DNA from: an uncultured Bacteroidaceae bacterium
GTDB taxonomy: Bacteria > Bacteroidota > Bacteroidia > Bacteroidales > Bacteroidaceae
Assembly (NCBI GenBank): GCA_904501945.1
Contig: CAJGCU010000025.1
Location: forward strand, 1 to 23,175
Direction: 5' to 3'
Length of the DNA: 23,175 nt
Both the position numbers and the translations under genes were made by a program. The stretch's first letter is position 1. The number at the start of each line of letters is the position of its first letter. This document shows positions 14,774 through 22,731 of the stretch, one piece after another. The notes under the pieces were generated by a model. The model was not told the DNA's origin. It did not search any database and worked only from the letters and a program-made list of their open reading frames with translations.

Positions 14774-14883
14774 GAAGCGCAGCCAGGAAATCTCTCTGCA
14801 GGAAAAGAGCAGCTTGACCCCCAAAAAAGATGGCGGCTCAGCCTTCAGTATGAACACAAAATAATCTCTAATTATCTGCTATC

Positions 14884-15909
14884 ATGAAGAAACTTTTAGC
14901 AACTCTGTTGCTCCTGGGCAGCATCAGCGCAACCGAAGCGCAGCCTCAATTCAGATTTGATGCCGCTCACCCCGACGTGCACGACCCGGTCATGGCGAAG
15001 GGAGAGGACGGGCGCTACTACATCTTCGCCACAGGCTTTGGCGTCAGCGTGCTCTCAAGCGCCGACATGAAGGAATGGCGACCTGAACCTGCTGTCCTCA
15101 AGGTGATTCCTGAATGGGCAAAGCAGGAAGTGAAGGGATACAACGGACACACGTGGGCGCCCGACATCTATTATCACGAAGGCATGTGGTATCTCTACTA
15201 CTCGTGCTCCACTTTCGGAAAGAATGGTAGCGCAATAGGGCTGGCCACGAACAAGACGCTCGACCCTAAGTCGCCCGACTTCGAATGGAAGGACCAGGGA
15301 ATGGTGATTGCCTCACATCGCGGCGAGGATTGCTGGAATGCTATCGACCCCAGCCTCGTGGTGGACAAGAAAGGGCAGCCCTACCTCTTCTACGGCTCCT
15401 TCTGGGACGGCATCCAGATGGTGAAGCTGTCGAAGAAGGACTTGAAGACTCCGACAAGCAAGCCTGTGACTGTGGCGCGACGATTCGACAAGAAGTACAA
15501 GCTGGAGGACATCGCCTTCACACAGGAGGGAAACAACACCATCGAGGCGGGAGAGAATGCTATCGAGGCGCCTTTCATCTACAAGCATGGCGACTATTAC
15601 TACATGTTTGTCAGCTTCGACTATTGCTGCCGCGGACAGAATTCAACCTACAAGACTGTGTATGGGCGTGCCAAGAAAGCGAAGGGACCTTACTTTGACA
15701 AGGAGGGCAAGCGCATGGATCAGGGCGGAGGAACCTATCTGTATGGCCCCGATGAGACATACTTTGGCGTAGGACACTCTTCGGCCTATGACTTTGACGG
15801 AAAGTCCTACTTCATCTCTCACGCCTATGAGAAGGACAAGAACGGAGGCGCCAAGCTGTTTGTCCGTCCACTCGTTTTTGACGAAGAAGGATGGATTGTG
15901 ACGAAATAG
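14884..15909 (+). CDS. Exported GH43 arabinan endo-1,5-alpha-L-arabinosidase
   Basis: A protein of 341 residues with signal peptide MKKLLATLLLLGSISATEAQ, so periplasmic or outer-membrane associated. Glycoside hydrolase family 43 five-bladed propeller signatures are visible in order: VHDPVMAKGEDGRYYIFATG with the catalytic base Asp34, NGHTWAPDIYYHEGMWYLYY, NAIDPSLVVDKKGQPYLFYG with the pKa-tuning Asp155, and NAIEAPFIYKHGDYYYMF with the catalytic acid Glu228. The GHTWAPDI stretch and SCSTFGKNGSAIGLATN favour endo-arabinanase over xylosidase. It would cut alpha-1,5-arabinan from pectin. No SusC/SusD pair is next to it in this window, so it is not part of a visible PUL. An array of 26-27 bp repeats follows it. 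Confidence 0.9.
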   Translation: MKKLLATLLLLGSISATEAQPQFRFDAAHPDVHDPVMAKGEDGRYYIFATGFGVSVLSSADMKEWRPEPAVLKVIPEWAKQEVKGYNGHTWAPDIYYHEGMWYLYYSCSTFGKNGSAIGLATNKTLDPKSPDFEWKDQGMVIASHRGEDCWNAIDPSLVVDKKGQPYLFYGSFWDGIQMVKLSKKDLKTPTSKPVTVARRFDKKYKLEDIAFTQEGNNTIEAGENAIEAPFIYKHGDYYYMFVSFDYCCRGQNSTYKTVYGRAKKAKGPYFDKEGKRMDQGGGTYLYGPDETYFGVGHSSAYDFDGKSYFISHAYEKDKNGGAKLFVRPLVFDEEGWIVTK

Positions 15910-15934
15910 CCAGCTCACCCCTCCCCGAAAAAGC

Positions 15935-16118
15935 ATATCCTTTCGGGCGGCACGAAAAAAATATCCTTTCGGGTGGAACGAAAATAATATTCTTTCGGGC
16001 GGAACGAAAATAATATCCTTTCGGACGGAACGAAAATAATATCCTTTCGGGTGAAACGAAAATAAAAATCCTTTCGGGCAGCACGAAAATAAAAATCCTT
16101 TCGGGTGAAACGAAAATA
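15935..16118 (+). repeat. Seven tandem 26-27 bp repeats with conserved hairpin arms
   Basis: Units begin at 15935, 15961, 15987, 16013, 16039, 16065 and 16092. Each has the form ATATCCTTTCGG, a variable GGYRRMAC-like centre, then CGAAAATA. The TTTCG and CGAAA arms are present in all seven, while the centre differs, so each unit can form a small hairpin. There are no unique spacers, so it is not a CRISPR array. The reverse strand is open in two frames, giving repetitive FRxxRKDxxF peptides that I do not accept as genes. Confidence 0.88.
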
Positions 16119-16121
16119 AAT

Positions 16122-16159
16122 ATGCCCCACATCGGAGAAAACCGGAGTGGGGCATTTTC
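16122..16159 (+). terminator. Bidirectional terminator between GH43 and ettA
   Basis: ATGCCCCAC (16122-16130) pairs with GTGGGGCAT (16147-16155), with an inner CGG/CCG pair; TTTTC follows on the plus strand, and an A/T-rich ATATTTATTTTC on the minus strand. It serves the convergent genes on both sides, chiefly ettA on the minus strand. Confidence 0.8.
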
Positions 16160-16189
16160 AGTTCTATAAAGATTGAGTTCACGGAGGAT

Positions 16190-17887
16190 TTATTCGTCCA
16201 TGAGCTTGCGGTAGCGTATGCGCTTAGGCTCTTCAAGGCCGAGACGCTTTGCCTTGTTGGCTTCGTAGTCGGTATATGAGCCTTCGAAGTAGAAGATGTT
16301 GCCGTCGCCTTCGAATGCGAGGATGTGGGTGCAGATTCGGTCGAGGAACCAGCGGTCGTGGCTGATGACAACAGCACATCCGGCAAAGGCCTCGAGACCT
16401 TCCTCAAGAGCGCGGAGCGTGTTGACGTCGATGTCGTTGGTAGGTTCGTCGAGCAGCAGCACGTTGCCTTCCTGCTTGAGGGCGATGGCAAGGTGGAGAC
16501 GGTTGCGCTCTCCGCCCGAAAGCACGCCGCACTTCTTCTCCTGGTCGGCGCCGCTGAAGTTGAAGCGAGACAGGTAGGCGCGCACGTTGATGTCGCGGCC
16601 GCCGATGCGGATGCTCTCGTTGCCTCCGCTCACCACCTGATAGACGCTCTTTTCAGGGTCGATATCCTTGTGCTGCTGGTCAACATAGCTGAGCTTGACG
16701 GTTTCGCCCACCTCGAATGTGCCTGCATCAGCATTCTCTAAGCCCATGATGAGACGGAAGAGGGTGGTCTTGCCTGCGCCGTTAGGGCCGATGATGCCGA
16801 CGATGCCGTTGGGGGGAAGGTTGAAGTTGAGGTCGGTGAAGAGTGTCTTTTCTCCAAACGCCTTTGCGACGCCCTGCGCGTCAATCACCTTGTTGCCCAG
16901 TCGTGGGCCGTTGGGGATGAAGATTTCGAGCTTTTCTTCCTTCTGCTTCTGCTCTTCGTTCAGCATCTTGTCGTAAGAGTTCAGACGTGCCTTTCCTTTG
17001 GCCTGTCGTGCCTTAGGAGCCATGCGCACCCATTCCAGCTCGCGCTCGAGGGTCTTGCGGCGCTTTGAGGCTGTCTTCTCTTCCTGTTCCATGCGCTTGC
17101 TCTTCTGCTCGAGCCATGAAGAGTAGTTGCCCTTCCAGGGGATGCCTTCGCCGCGGTCAAGCTCGAGAATCCACTCTGACACGTCGTCGAGGAAGTAGCG
17201 GTCGTGGGTAACAGCTATGACGGTTCCTTCATATTGCTGCAAGTGCTGTTCGAGCCAGTCGATGGATTCGGCATCGAGGTGGTTGGTGGGCTCGTCGAGC
17301 AGGAGCACGTCTGGCTTCTGCAGAAGGAGTCGGCAAAGAGCGACACGACGACGTTCGCCGCCAGAGAGATTCTTCACGCTCCAGTCGCCAGGAGGGCATC
17401 GGAGGGCGTCCATGGCGCGCTCGAGCTTGGAATCCATGTTCCAGGCGTCGGTGGCATCGATGATGTCTTGCAATTCGGCCTGACGGGTCATGAGCTTCTC
17501 CATCTTGTCGGGGTCTTCGTAGTATTCTGGAAGGCCGAACTTGTCGTTGATTTGGTCGTATTCGGCAAGAGCGTCATAGACGTGCTGCACGCCTTCCATC
17601 ACGTTCTCCTTTACTGTCTTTTCCTCGTTCAATGGTGGTTCCTGTGGCAGATAGCCGACGGTATAGCCCGGGCTCCACACCACTTCGCCCTGAAACTGCT
17701 GGTCGAGGCCTGCAATAATCTTCATCAGGGTGGATTTACCAGAGCCGTTCAAGCCGATGATGCCGATTTTTGCTCCGTAGAAGAAGCTGAGGTATATGTT
17801 CTTTAATACTTGTTTTTGGTTCTGCTGGATGGTCTTGCTGACGCCTACCATCGAGAAGATTACTTTTTTGTCATCTACTGTTGCCAT
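16190..17887 (-). CDS. ettA: Energy-dependent translational throttle protein EttA
   Basis: A cytosolic ABC-F ATPase of 565 residues that binds the ribosomal E site and gates entry into elongation according to ATP/ADP. The first domain has GLNGSGKST, LSGGERRRVAL and DEPTNHLDAESIDWLEQ; an arm region precedes the signature, as in EttA. The charged linker RMAPKARQAKGKARLNSYDKM (about residues 300-320) is the EttA P-site tRNA-interaction motif. The second domain has GPNGAGKTT, LSGGERNRLHL, DEPTNDIDVNTL and VISHDRWFLDRI. Unlike the ABC-F protein at 636-2246, both active sites are intact. The C-terminus (RIRYRKLMDE) is typical. An array of about 14-bp repeats lies between its start and the nadE stop. 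Confidence 0.95.
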   Translation of the reverse strand: MATVDDKKVIFSMVGVSKTIQQNQKQVLKNIYLSFFYGAKIGIIGLNGSGKSTLMKIIAGLDQQFQGEVVWSPGYTVGYLPQEPPLNEEKTVKENVMEGVQHVYDALAEYDQINDKFGLPEYYEDPDKMEKLMTRQAELQDIIDATDAWNMDSKLERAMDALRCPPGDWSVKNLSGGERRRVALCRLLLQKPDVLLLDEPTNHLDAESIDWLEQHLQQYEGTVIAVTHDRYFLDDVSEWILELDRGEGIPWKGNYSSWLEQKSKRMEQEEKTASKRRKTLERELEWVRMAPKARQAKGKARLNSYDKMLNEEQKQKEEKLEIFIPNGPRLGNKVIDAQGVAKAFGEKTLFTDLNFNLPPNGIVGIIGPNGAGKTTLFRLIMGLENADAGTFEVGETVKLSYVDQQHKDIDPEKSVYQVVSGGNESIRIGGRDINVRAYLSRFNFSGADQEKKCGVLSGGERNRLHLAIALKQEGNVLLLDEPTNDIDVNTLRALEEGLEAFAGCAVVISHDRWFLDRICTHILAFEGDGNIFYFEGSYTDYEANKAKRLGLEEPKRIRYRKLMDE

Positions 17888-17905
17888 GATAGTATGTTTA
17901 ATGTT

Positions 17906-18016
17906 ATGCTTAATTCTGATGCTTGAATCTTTATGCTTGAATCTTTATGCTTGAATTCTTAATGCTTGCATTCTTATGCTTAATTCTGATTCTTGCATTC
18001 TAATGCTTGAATCTTA
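17906..18016 (-). repeat. Eight tandem 13-15 bp repeats upstream of ettA
   Basis: On the plus strand the units read ATGCTTGAATCTTT with variants (ATGCTTAATTCTG, ATGCTTGCATTCTT), starting at 17906, 17919, 17933, 17947, 17962, 17976, 17989 and 18003. The basic period is 14, i.e. two heptads. The array fills most of the 161-base space between nadE and ettA and lies in the probable ettA leader. Confidence 0.82.
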
Positions 18017-18048
18017 ATTTTCTTTCGGCTTTATTCCTGCTTTGCTCT

Positions 18049-20004
18049 TTATTCGAGAGCAGCCAGCCAATCGGCGTTGCTTGCATCGCTTGGCATGTGC
18101 CAGTCGCCTCGTGGAGAGAGGGAAAGTGTTCCTACCTTAGGCCCGTCTGGAAGGCAGCTGCGCTTAAACTGCTGGGTGAAAAATCTGCGGCAGAATGTTT
18201 TGAGCCACTTGTGTATGGTTTCTTTGTCATAGGTGCCCCGTTCCATGGCGCTTTCGATTGGGTGGGCAGGGCTGATGAATGCCTGCTGCGCGAGGAAATA
18301 GATTTTGGCAGGGCTGAATCCTTTGCGAAGGAAGTAGTAGAGGAAGAAGTCGTGCAGTTCGTAAGGTCCTACTAAATCTTCTGTCTTTTGCTTGATGTTG
18401 CCGTTTTCGTCAGCAGGAATAAGCTCTGGCGAAATTGGGGTGTCGATAATGTCGAGGAGCGTCTCTCTTGATTCCTCGTCAACTTGCGTCATAGCTACCC
18501 ACTTGACAATGTGCTTGATGAAGGTTTTTGGGATGGAGGCATTGACGCCATAGTTCGACATGTGGTCTCCGTTGTAGGTGGCCCATCCAAGTGCCAGTTC
18601 GCTGAGGTCGCCTGTTCCGACAACAAATCCGTTATGCTGGTTGGCTACATCCATGAGTATCTGTGTGCGTTCACGTGCTTGCCCGTTTTCGTAGGTGACG
18701 TCATGGACGTTGATGTCGTGGCCGATGTCCTTGAAATGCTGAATGCAGGCCTCTTTGATGCTGATTTCTTTAATGGTGATGCCAAGTGACTTCATCAGAT
18801 TTACAGCATTTGTGTAGGTGCGGTCGGTCGTGCCGAAGCCAGGCATGGTGACGCCTATGATGTCTGTTCGTGGGCGTTGCAGCATATCCATCGTCTTGAC
18901 GCATACGAGCAAGGCCAGAGTGGAGTCGAGTCCGCCGCTGATTCCTACAACGATGCTTTGGGCATGGGTGTGGATGATTCGTTTGGCCAGTCCTTCTGTC
19001 TGGATGGAGAAGGCCTCCTCGCATCGTTCATCCAAGTGGCAGGATGGAACGAATGGGTGAGGATGGATGGAGCGTGTGAGCTTGAAATCGGGTGTGCTTC
19101 TTACGGCCTGACATTGTATGTCTGTGTGGCTGCAGGCGTTCTGCAATCGGATGTTTTGGGCAAATATGGTGTTTCCGCGACGTTCGTGGCGCAGAAAATC
19201 TGTATCAATTTCGGAGATAATCAATTGCTCGTCTAAAGAAAAGCGCTTGCTCTGAGCAATAAGAGCCCCGTTTTCATAGATGAAGGCATCTCCTGCAAAA
19301 ACGGCATCCTGGGTGCTTTCTCCGAAGCCGCAGGAGCTGTACACATAGCCTGCCAGGCAGCGGGCGCTTTGCTGGCTGATGAGTGACTGCAGGTATTGAT
19401 GATTGCTGATTTGCTCGTTGGATGCGCTCAAGCTGAAGATGATTTCAGCTCCTTTTAATGCGAGATTGCAGCTGGGAGGAATTGGTGCCCAAAGGTCTGA
19501 GCCGATTTCTATCCCAAACGTGGTGCTGGAGGTGTGGAAAATCAGGTTTGAACCTAAAGGTGCGGTTTGGGCGCAAAGGTGGACAGTAGAGCCATCAATG
19601 GCAGATGGGGTGGAGAACCAGCGCTGCTCGTTGAAATCTTGATGGTTGGGCAGGTATGTTTTGGGTACGACGCCCAGAATTTTTCCTGTTTGTACAACAA
19701 CTGCGCAATTCATCAGAAGCGCTCCCTGGGCGACAGGCATGCCGATAATGGCGATAATCTGCCGAGAACGAGTGAAGTCAATGAGCTTTGAAAGGCTCTC
19801 TTCACACTTCTGAAGGAGCAATTGCTGGCCGAAAAGGTCCTGGCATGTGTATCCGCAAATGCTCAGTTCTGGAAATACGATGATTTCTGTGTTTTCCTCT
19901 TCTGCCCGGCAAATCAGATTCTCTATCTGCTGGGTGTTATAAGTGCAGTCGGCCACTTTCAGCGAGGGAATAGCCGAAGCCACTTTTACAAAGCCGTAAT
20001 TCAT
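18049..20004 (-). CDS. nadE: Glutamine-type NAD synthetase with the glutaminase Cys replaced by Gly
   Basis: A two-domain enzyme of 651 residues that amidates nicotinic acid adenine dinucleotide to NAD with ATP. The N-terminal nitrilase-type glutaminase domain (about residues 1-290) keeps Glu46 (VFPELS) and Lys115 (VVPKTYLPN) of the Glu-Lys-Cys triad. However, the segment normally read as EICEDLW is EIGSDLW: Gly168 (codon at 19501-19503) replaces the nucleophile Cys. The C-terminal synthetase domain is complete, with the SGGLDST P-loop (VVGISGGLDSTLAL) and the TEDLVGPYELHDFFLYYFLR motif. The protein should therefore use free ammonia, or take it from a partner. The frame is otherwise intact and normal in length, so this is not a simple pseudogene. 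ATG 20004 gives the usual MNYGFVKVA start. It is followed on the minus strand by ettA. Confidence 0.93.
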   Translation of the reverse strand: MNYGFVKVASAIPSLKVADCTYNTQQIENLICRAEEENTEIIVFPELSICGYTCQDLFGQQLLLQKCEESLSKLIDFTRSRQIIAIIGMPVAQGALLMNCAVVVQTGKILGVVPKTYLPNHQDFNEQRWFSTPSAIDGSTVHLCAQTAPLGSNLIFHTSSTTFGIEIGSDLWAPIPPSCNLALKGAEIIFSLSASNEQISNHQYLQSLISQQSARCLAGYVYSSCGFGESTQDAVFAGDAFIYENGALIAQSKRFSLDEQLIISEIDTDFLRHERRGNTIFAQNIRLQNACSHTDIQCQAVRSTPDFKLTRSIHPHPFVPSCHLDERCEEAFSIQTEGLAKRIIHTHAQSIVVGISGGLDSTLALLVCVKTMDMLQRPRTDIIGVTMPGFGTTDRTYTNAVNLMKSLGITIKEISIKEACIQHFKDIGHDINVHDVTYENGQARERTQILMDVANQHNGFVVGTGDLSELALGWATYNGDHMSNYGVNASIPKTFIKHIVKWVAMTQVDEESRETLLDIIDTPISPELIPADENGNIKQKTEDLVGPYELHDFFLYYFLRKGFSPAKIYFLAQQAFISPAHPIESAMERGTYDKETIHKWLKTFCRRFFTQQFKRSCLPDGPKVGTLSLSPRGDWHMPSDASNADWLAALE

Positions 20005-20045
20005 TCCGTATTATATATATATATCTGTAAAACTTTTTCCGTATT

Positions 20046-20148
20046 GATGTACTTTTCGCCTAAGTTATGATGTGCCTTTCGCCTAAGTTATGATGTGCCT
20101 TGCACCTAAATTATGATGTGCCGTACGCCTTAATTTAGATGAAGTGCG
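20046..20148 (+). repeat. Four 23-bp repeats upstream of nadE
   Basis: Units start at 20046, 20069, 20092 and 20115 with the form GATGTGCCTTTCGCCTAAG and TTAT; the last two vary more (CACCTAAATTAT, CGCCTTAATTTAGAT). The motif CTAAATTATGATG is also at the 11254 hairpin, and the reversed form at 20129-20148 matches that hairpin's left arm. It fills most of the space between the GH2 stop and the nadE start. Confidence 0.78.
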
Positions 20149-20190
20149 CTCGATGGGGGAGGCGGCAGGGCTTCTTTCTGATGGCAGAGA

Positions 20191-22716
20191 CTACATGGCG
20201 TTCACGGTGATGGTGGCAGGCTTCAGCCCTTCCCCTTGCACTTTTATGGTCGCTTTGCCTGTTTTGCCATTACTCTGGATGCCGATGACCAGCTGCCCGT
20301 GAAAGGCTTTCATGGTCGGCTTTGTGAAAACCTCAAGACTTGTGGCGTCACCATTGCAGATGCCTTTGAATGCGGCTGCTCCTGTCACGCTGACCTTGAT
20401 TTGCTGATCTGCATCAGGAACGAGGTTCCCCTCCTTGTCGAGTATGTTGACTGTGATGAATGTCATGTCTTCGCCATTAGCCTTCATGTCTTTGACAGGA
20501 GCGCCAAGGTCGCCAGTCAGCTGAATGGCAGATGCCTTTCCCGCTGTTCTTATCATCTTGGTTCCGGCTTCCTTGCCATTAGCATCATATACGACAACTT
20601 TCAGCTCTCCTGGCTCGTACTTGACATCGTTCCATCGGAGACGATAGCGGTCGATGGCTGGGTCATTTGCATCGGAAATTTTTCCGTCTTTCCCGCTGCC
20701 GCTTTTCACATGGGTGTTTTTGGTGATTTTACCTTGTGACTTGCCGTTGACAAAAAGCTCGGCTGTAGGGTGGTTGGTGTAGCAATAGACAGGCGTTGTC
20801 TCGCCTTCACGTCCTGGCCAAGTCCAGTGAGGAAGCAGATGAATCGTATCTTCATTCTTGTTCCATTTTGAGCGGTAGAGGTAATACCTGTCCTTGGGCA
20901 ATCCTGCAAGGTCGAAAATGCCAAAGTAGGAAGAGCGGCTGGGCCAGTACTCGTCATAAGGAGTTGGTTCGCCAAGATAGTCGAAACCTGTCCAGACGAA
21001 CTCGCCAATCACCCAGGATTCATCATCTTGCAGAAGCCAGTCCTCTTCAGGAATGTTTGACCACCAGCAAGCTTCCATGTCGTAGCTGGAGCATTGCCCA
21101 TCCTCGTAGGCTTTGCCGTCAACACGCTGGACAGGGAACTTGTATACGCCTCGTGATGAAAGGGTGGAGGCTGTTTCGCTGCCAAGCACAAAGCCGTGAC
21201 GCAATTTTTCGTAGGCCATTTTGTATTTTTGTGTACGGTAGTTGATGCCTGGAATATCCAGAACCTGTGCATACCCCGTAGAAAGTGCGTTGTCAATGCG
21301 GTCCATGCCGGCTGTGACAGGACGGGTCGTGTCTATCTGGCGGATGTAGTTTTGCATTTCACGCGTCATCCTGTTGCCATCCTTGGAGCCTTGCTCGGGA
21401 ATTTCATTTCCGATTGACCACATGACGGCGGAGGGATGGAGACGATTGGACAAGACGAGGTTTTGGATGTCGCGCTTCCACCAGTCTTTATAGAATCGTG
21501 CATAGCCATTCTTGCATTTGGGATAAACCCACATGTCGAAGCTTTCAGCCATGACCATCATGCCGAGAGAATCATACACTTCCATCTGCATCTGGCTGGG
21601 AATGTTGTGGGCCGTTCGGATGGCATCACATCCCATGCTTTTCAAAAGCTCGACTTGGCGGATGAGAGCAGTCTTGTTTACGGCTGCACCCAGCATGCCC
21701 AGGTCGTGATGCAGGCAGACGCCTTTTATTTTTCTGCTTATCCCATTTAGCTTGAATCCTCCTTCTTCATTCACATCGATGGTCCGGATGCCATATTTTA
21801 CAGTTTTGGTGTCCAGCACTTTTCCTGTTCCCCCATTGGCAATAATGCTCACTTTCAGGTCATAGAGCCGAGGATTTTCAGGCGACCAGCATTCTACATC
21901 GTTCAGGGTCAGCTCTGTGGCAGCTAATGCTCCGCCACGGTCGTCAGCTCTTTCAGGTGTCACATCAATGGTACGTCCATGGGTGGAAAAGCGGACAATG
22001 CTATTGCCTTCAAGGTTCCCATCCAGGAAAGCCGACAACTGAATAGTTGCAGTTGTTTCTTCCCAATTCCAATATTGGGTTTCGACATTGATGCCCCATT
22101 CTGAAAAGTGGCATTTCCCAGTGGTAATCAGCTTGACAGGACGAATGAGACCTGCGCCTGGATACCAGCGGCTGCTTTCTTCCACGTTCTGCAAGTGGAC
22201 GGCAAGCGTGTTGGGCGAACCGTCTTTATGGATGTATTCCGTGATGTCTATATTGAAAGGCGTGTAACCGTATTTCCATTCTCCTGCTTTTTTGCCATTG
22301 ACAAACACCTCAGGCTCCGCCATAGCACCATCGAAATTGAGGATGGCACGTGGGCAGTCCTCTTCGACAGAGAACGTTGTGCGATACCATCCTTGACCAA
22401 CCCAAGGCAGGGCGCCGCTTCGCCCTGTCTTTTCAGTTGCTTCTTTCTCCCCATTCTGCTCGATGGCAACAACCTGCTTGTCAATATCCTTGTTGAAAGG
22501 ACCGCTAATAGCCCAGTCGTGAGGGACTTGGACTGTTTGCCATTTACTGTCATCGTAAGAGATCTGGGCAGGAGCATGTGCATCAAGTTCTTCTCCACGA
22601 GAGAATTTCCATCCATCTCGCAAGATGATTTCTTGTCGTTGAGCTTGTGCCGCAATAGTTGCCATTGCTGTGCAGAAGAGCAGTAACAGCTTGAGAATGT
22701 TTAGGCTGGTCTTCAT
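20191..22716 (-). CDS. Exported GH2 beta-galactosidase
   Basis: A glycoside hydrolase family 2 enzyme of 841 residues with signal peptide MKTSLNILKLLLLFCTAMA and cleavage near AQAQ. In order it has the sugar-binding jelly roll (DGWKFSRG, VPHDWAISGPF, GWYRTTFSV, NGKKAGEWKYGYTPFNIDIT), an immunoglobulin-like domain, and the TIM barrel with GVCLHHDLGMLG, IRTAHNIPS and WSIGNEIPEQG (acid/base Glu438). IGEFVWTGFDYLGEPTPY carries the nucleophile Glu572. C-terminal beta-sandwich domains follow (DUF4982-like, then an Ig-like domain ending KPATITV). The NIPSQMQMEVYDSLG segment and overall layout suit beta-galactosidase. It is 15 bases downstream of the partial gene at 22732 and is likely cotranscribed with it. 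The substrate could be a galactoside of plant or host glycans. Confidence 0.92.
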   Translation of the reverse strand: MKTSLNILKLLLLFCTAMATIAAQAQRQEIILRDGWKFSRGEELDAHAPAQISYDDSKWQTVQVPHDWAISGPFNKDIDKQVVAIEQNGEKEATEKTGRSGALPWVGQGWYRTTFSVEEDCPRAILNFDGAMAEPEVFVNGKKAGEWKYGYTPFNIDITEYIHKDGSPNTLAVHLQNVEESSRWYPGAGLIRPVKLITTGKCHFSEWGINVETQYWNWEETTATIQLSAFLDGNLEGNSIVRFSTHGRTIDVTPERADDRGGALAATELTLNDVECWSPENPRLYDLKVSIIANGGTGKVLDTKTVKYGIRTIDVNEEGGFKLNGISRKIKGVCLHHDLGMLGAAVNKTALIRQVELLKSMGCDAIRTAHNIPSQMQMEVYDSLGMMVMAESFDMWVYPKCKNGYARFYKDWWKRDIQNLVLSNRLHPSAVMWSIGNEIPEQGSKDGNRMTREMQNYIRQIDTTRPVTAGMDRIDNALSTGYAQVLDIPGINYRTQKYKMAYEKLRHGFVLGSETASTLSSRGVYKFPVQRVDGKAYEDGQCSSYDMEACWWSNIPEEDWLLQDDESWVIGEFVWTGFDYLGEPTPYDEYWPSRSSYFGIFDLAGLPKDRYYLYRSKWNKNEDTIHLLPHWTWPGREGETTPVYCYTNHPTAELFVNGKSQGKITKNTHVKSGSGKDGKISDANDPAIDRYRLRWNDVKYEPGELKVVVYDANGKEAGTKMIRTAGKASAIQLTGDLGAPVKDMKANGEDMTFITVNILDKEGNLVPDADQQIKVSVTGAAAFKGICNGDATSLEVFTKPTMKAFHGQLVIGIQSNGKTGKATIKVQGEGLKPATITVNAM

Positions 22717-22731
22717 AGAGAAAGAATCAGA

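Noticed and set aside
14774..14883. Terminator or promoter between the transporter and the GH43 gene
   Set aside because: No stable hairpin with T run and no TAnnTTTG element could be found by eye.
15935..16118. CRISPR array
   Set aside because: The units are contiguous 26-27 bp repeats without unique spacers of regular length, and no cas gene is near.
15643..16491. Minus-strand ORF with FHPKG/FRP repeats across the 26-bp array
   Set aside because: It is a frame kept open by the repeat period and overlaps GH43 and ettA in wrong frames; no start signals are seen.
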